From an uncultured Selenomonadaceae bacterium (GTDB lineage Bacteria > Bacillota > Negativicutes > Selenomonadales > Selenomonadaceae), in assembly GCA_905236255.1 (NCBI GenBank), contig CAJOPK010000139.1, forward strand, positions 1-7,601: 7,601 nucleotides of DNA. Direction: 5' to 3'. How positions within the stretch are numbered: the first letter of the stretch is position 1; each line of letters starts with the position of its first letter. The position numbers were made by a program, and so were the translations under genes. Of this stretch, positions 6,699-7,601 are shown one piece after another. Below the pieces are notes generated by a model, which saw only the letters and a list, made by a program, of their open reading frames with translations, did no database searches and was not told where the DNA came from.

Positions 6699-6706
6699 AG
6701 AGGTGA
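6699..6706 (+). promoter_or_regulatory. Ribosome binding site of ung
   Basis: AGAGGTGA is a good Shine-Dalgarno sequence ending 6 bases before ATT 6713. No comparable site lies at a proper distance before the next conventional in-frame start (TTG 6743), so this site decides the start. Confidence 0.7.
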
Positions 6707-6712
6707 CTCAAA

Positions 6713-7378
6713 ATTAAAGTTTTTAAAAATGACTGGGCGGAATTGCTTGACGGCGAACTTGAACAACCTTATTACAAGGAATTGAAAAAATTTTTAATCG
6801 GCGAATATCGATCTCAAAAAATTTATCCGGATATGTACGATATTTTCAACGCGCTTCATTTTACAAGTTATGCCGATACGAAAGTCGTAATTTTGGGGCA
6901 GGATCCCTATCATGAACCGGGTCAGGCACACGGCTTGAGTTTTTCGGTTTTGCCGGGAGTAAAGCCGCCGCCTTCTCTTGAAAATATTTTTAAAGAATTA
7001 CATTCGGATTTGGGTTGCAAAATTCCGGAAACCGGTTGCTTAAAATCTTGGGCGGATCGGGGAGTTTTGCTTTTGAACACCGTTTTGACGGTTCGGGCTC
7101 ATGCGGCAAATTCTCATCGCGGAAAGGGTTGGGAAATTTTTACCGACAAAATAATACGGCTTTTAAACGAACACGAAAAGCCGATTGCATTTATTTTGTG
7201 GGGAAGACCCGCACGGGCAAAAAAAACTTTGATAACAAATCCGAAACATTTTATCGTCGAATCCGCTCATCCGAGTCCTCTTTCCGCATTTAACGGATTT
7301 TTCGGAAGTCGTCCGTTTTCCCGCGTAAACAATTTTTTGATTTCCGTCGGAGAAAAACCCGTCGATTGGCAGATTTAA
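6713..7378 (+). CDS. ung: Uracil-DNA glycosylase (family 1), probable ATT start
   Basis: Ung flips uracil out of DNA and cleaves the N-glycosidic bond, starting base excision repair. From ATT 6713 the product has 221 residues, the usual length. Motifs are the water-activating loop GQDPYH (62-67, catalytic Asp64) followed by EPGQAHGLSFSV, PPPSLENI (84-91), LLLNTVLTV (119-127, with the uracil-reading Asn122), and the DNA-intercalation loop HPSPLSA (186-192, His186). The C-terminus PVDWQI matches the family. The first residues read (M)KVFKNDWAELLDGE; the NDW-x-x-L element is characteristic of bacterial Ung and lies upstream of TTG 6743, the first conventional start. The extended frame has no ATG, GTG or TTG before a stop at 6704-6706. 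The gene has its own promoter, diverges from the nucleotidase gene and converges with the tRNA genes. Confidence 0.95.
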   Translation: MKVFKNDWAELLDGELEQPYYKELKKFLIGEYRSQKIYPDMYDIFNALHFTSYADTKVVILGQDPYHEPGQAHGLSFSVLPGVKPPPSLENIFKELHSDLGCKIPETGCLKSWADRGVLLLNTVLTVRAHAANSHRGKGWEIFTDKIIRLLNEHEKPIAFILWGRPARAKKTLITNPKHFIVESAHPSPLSAFNGFFGSRPFSRVNNFLISVGEKPVDWQI

Positions 7379-7396
7379 CGACAGCGGTTTTACTAT

Positions 7397-7422
7397 AAAA
7401 GCCCCGCAACAACTTGCGAGGC
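7397..7422 (-). terminator. Rho-independent terminator of the tRNA-Leu/tRNA-Thr unit
   Basis: On the minus strand GCCTCGCAA, loop GTTG and TTGCGGGGC form a 9-base-pair stem (one G-T pair) followed directly by TTTT. It lies 11 bases beyond the tRNA-Thr 3' end. On the plus strand the same hairpin follows the ung stop by 22 bases but has only the weak tail GTTAATTT, so it may stop ung transcripts less efficiently. Confidence 0.8.
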
Positions 7423-7433
7423 GTTAATTTCGA

Positions 7434-7509
7434 TGGAGCCGACTGTCAGACTCGAACTGACGACCTGCTCATTACGAATGAGCTGCTCTACCAACTGAGC
7501 CAAGCCAGC
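7434..7509 (-). tRNA. tRNA-Thr (anticodon CGT)
   Basis: This is a 76-base complete cloverleaf on the minus strand. The 7-base-pair acceptor stem is GCTGGCT with AGTCGGC (two G-T pairs), followed by discriminator T and an encoded CCA. The D arm is GCTC-AGTTGGTA-GAGC. The anticodon stem is GCTCA/TGAGC with loop TTCGTAA, anticodon CGT at 7476-7474, which reads ACG threonine codons. The T arm is GTCAG-TTCGAGT-CTGAC. It follows tRNA-Leu by 8 bases and is probably processed from the same transcript. Confidence 0.95.
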
Positions 7510-7517
7510 AAAATAAA

Positions 7518-7601
7518 TGGTGCCGAAGGCCGGACTCGAACCGGCACGTTGTTGCCAACGGCAGATTTTGAGTCTGCTGCGTCTGCCAATTCCGCCACTT
7601 C
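7518..7601 (-). tRNA. tRNA-Leu (anticodon CAA), 5' end cut by the window edge
   Basis: This class II tRNA lies on the minus strand, with 84 bases visible and an encoded CCA at 7520-7518. The 3' acceptor strand CTTCGGC implies a 5' strand GCCGAAG, of which only GAAG is inside the window, so three bases are missing. The anticodon stem GCAGA/TCTGC encloses CTCAAAA, anticodon CAA at 7570-7568, which reads TTG leucine codons. A long variable arm (CGTTG-GCAA-CAACG) and T arm GCCGG-TTCGAGT-CCGGC are typical of tRNA-Leu. Confidence 0.93.

Noticed and set aside
6560..6700. A promoter for the nucleotidase gene on the minus strand (for example TTCAAA, 17 bases, TATATT overlapping the ung promoter)
   Set aside because: The -35 matches only 4 of 6 and the leader would exceed 100 bases. 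The AT-rich region offers several equally weak choices.
6743..7378. ung starting at TTG 6743
   Set aside because: It would remove the conserved NDWAELL element and lacks a ribosome site at proper spacing, while AGAGGTGA is placed for ATT 6713.
1..7601. CRISPR array, insertion sequence, phage or defence genes
   Set aside because: No regularly spaced repeats, transposase motifs, terminal inverted repeats or recognisable defence domains are present. All long frames are explained by housekeeping families.

Overview
The window looks like ordinary chromosome from a Bacillota-type bacterium. The best guess is a Negativicutes (selenomonad-like) lineage. That guess rests on the rapZ-yvcK pair, a Firmicutes-style EcfT, purine-rich Shine-Dalgarno sites, tRNA genes with encoded CCA, a moderately AT-rich composition, and an anaerobic-type cobalamin gene pair (cbiF/cobM plus cbiG). 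The assignment comes from family resemblance only and was not tested by a search. I see no mobile element, phage gene, CRISPR array or defence system.

Layout: seven genes lie on the minus strand and read right to left: a secreted 5'-nucleotidase (6554-4974), the ECF transporter subunit ecfT (4948-4133), a small secreted protein of unknown function (4136-3765), rapZ (3620-2643), a membrane-anchored yvcK (2630-1326), cobM/cbiF (1285-521) and cbiG (524 to the window edge, incomplete). Spacing is tight (4-base overlaps, or gaps of 12-40 bases) except for 129 bases before rapZ, where a possible promoter sits. On the plus strand, ung (6713-7378) diverges from the nucleotidase gene behind a good sigma-70-type promoter. 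At the right end two minus-strand tRNA genes, Leu(CAA) (cut by the window edge) and Thr(CGT), converge on ung and end at a clear hairpin-plus-U-tract terminator.

How the genes fit together: the nucleotidase probably salvages nucleosides and phosphate outside the cytoplasmic membrane. EcfT is the energy-coupling membrane subunit of a vitamin or cofactor importer. RapZ and YvcK are nucleotide-binding regulators of cell-envelope and central carbon metabolism that usually travel together. CobM and CbiG perform successive steps of corrin-ring synthesis. Ung removes uracil from DNA. No single pathway unites the minus-strand run; it reads as a housekeeping run with cobalamin genes following yvcK.

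The most unusual feature is translation initiation. ung appears to start at ATT and ecfT at ATA: each has its conserved N-terminus encoded upstream of the first conventional start, and no ATG, GTG or TTG lies in the extended frame. Two more genes (the small secreted protein and probably rapZ) start at TTG. The window holds otherwise conventional biology, and I found no convincing novel system.
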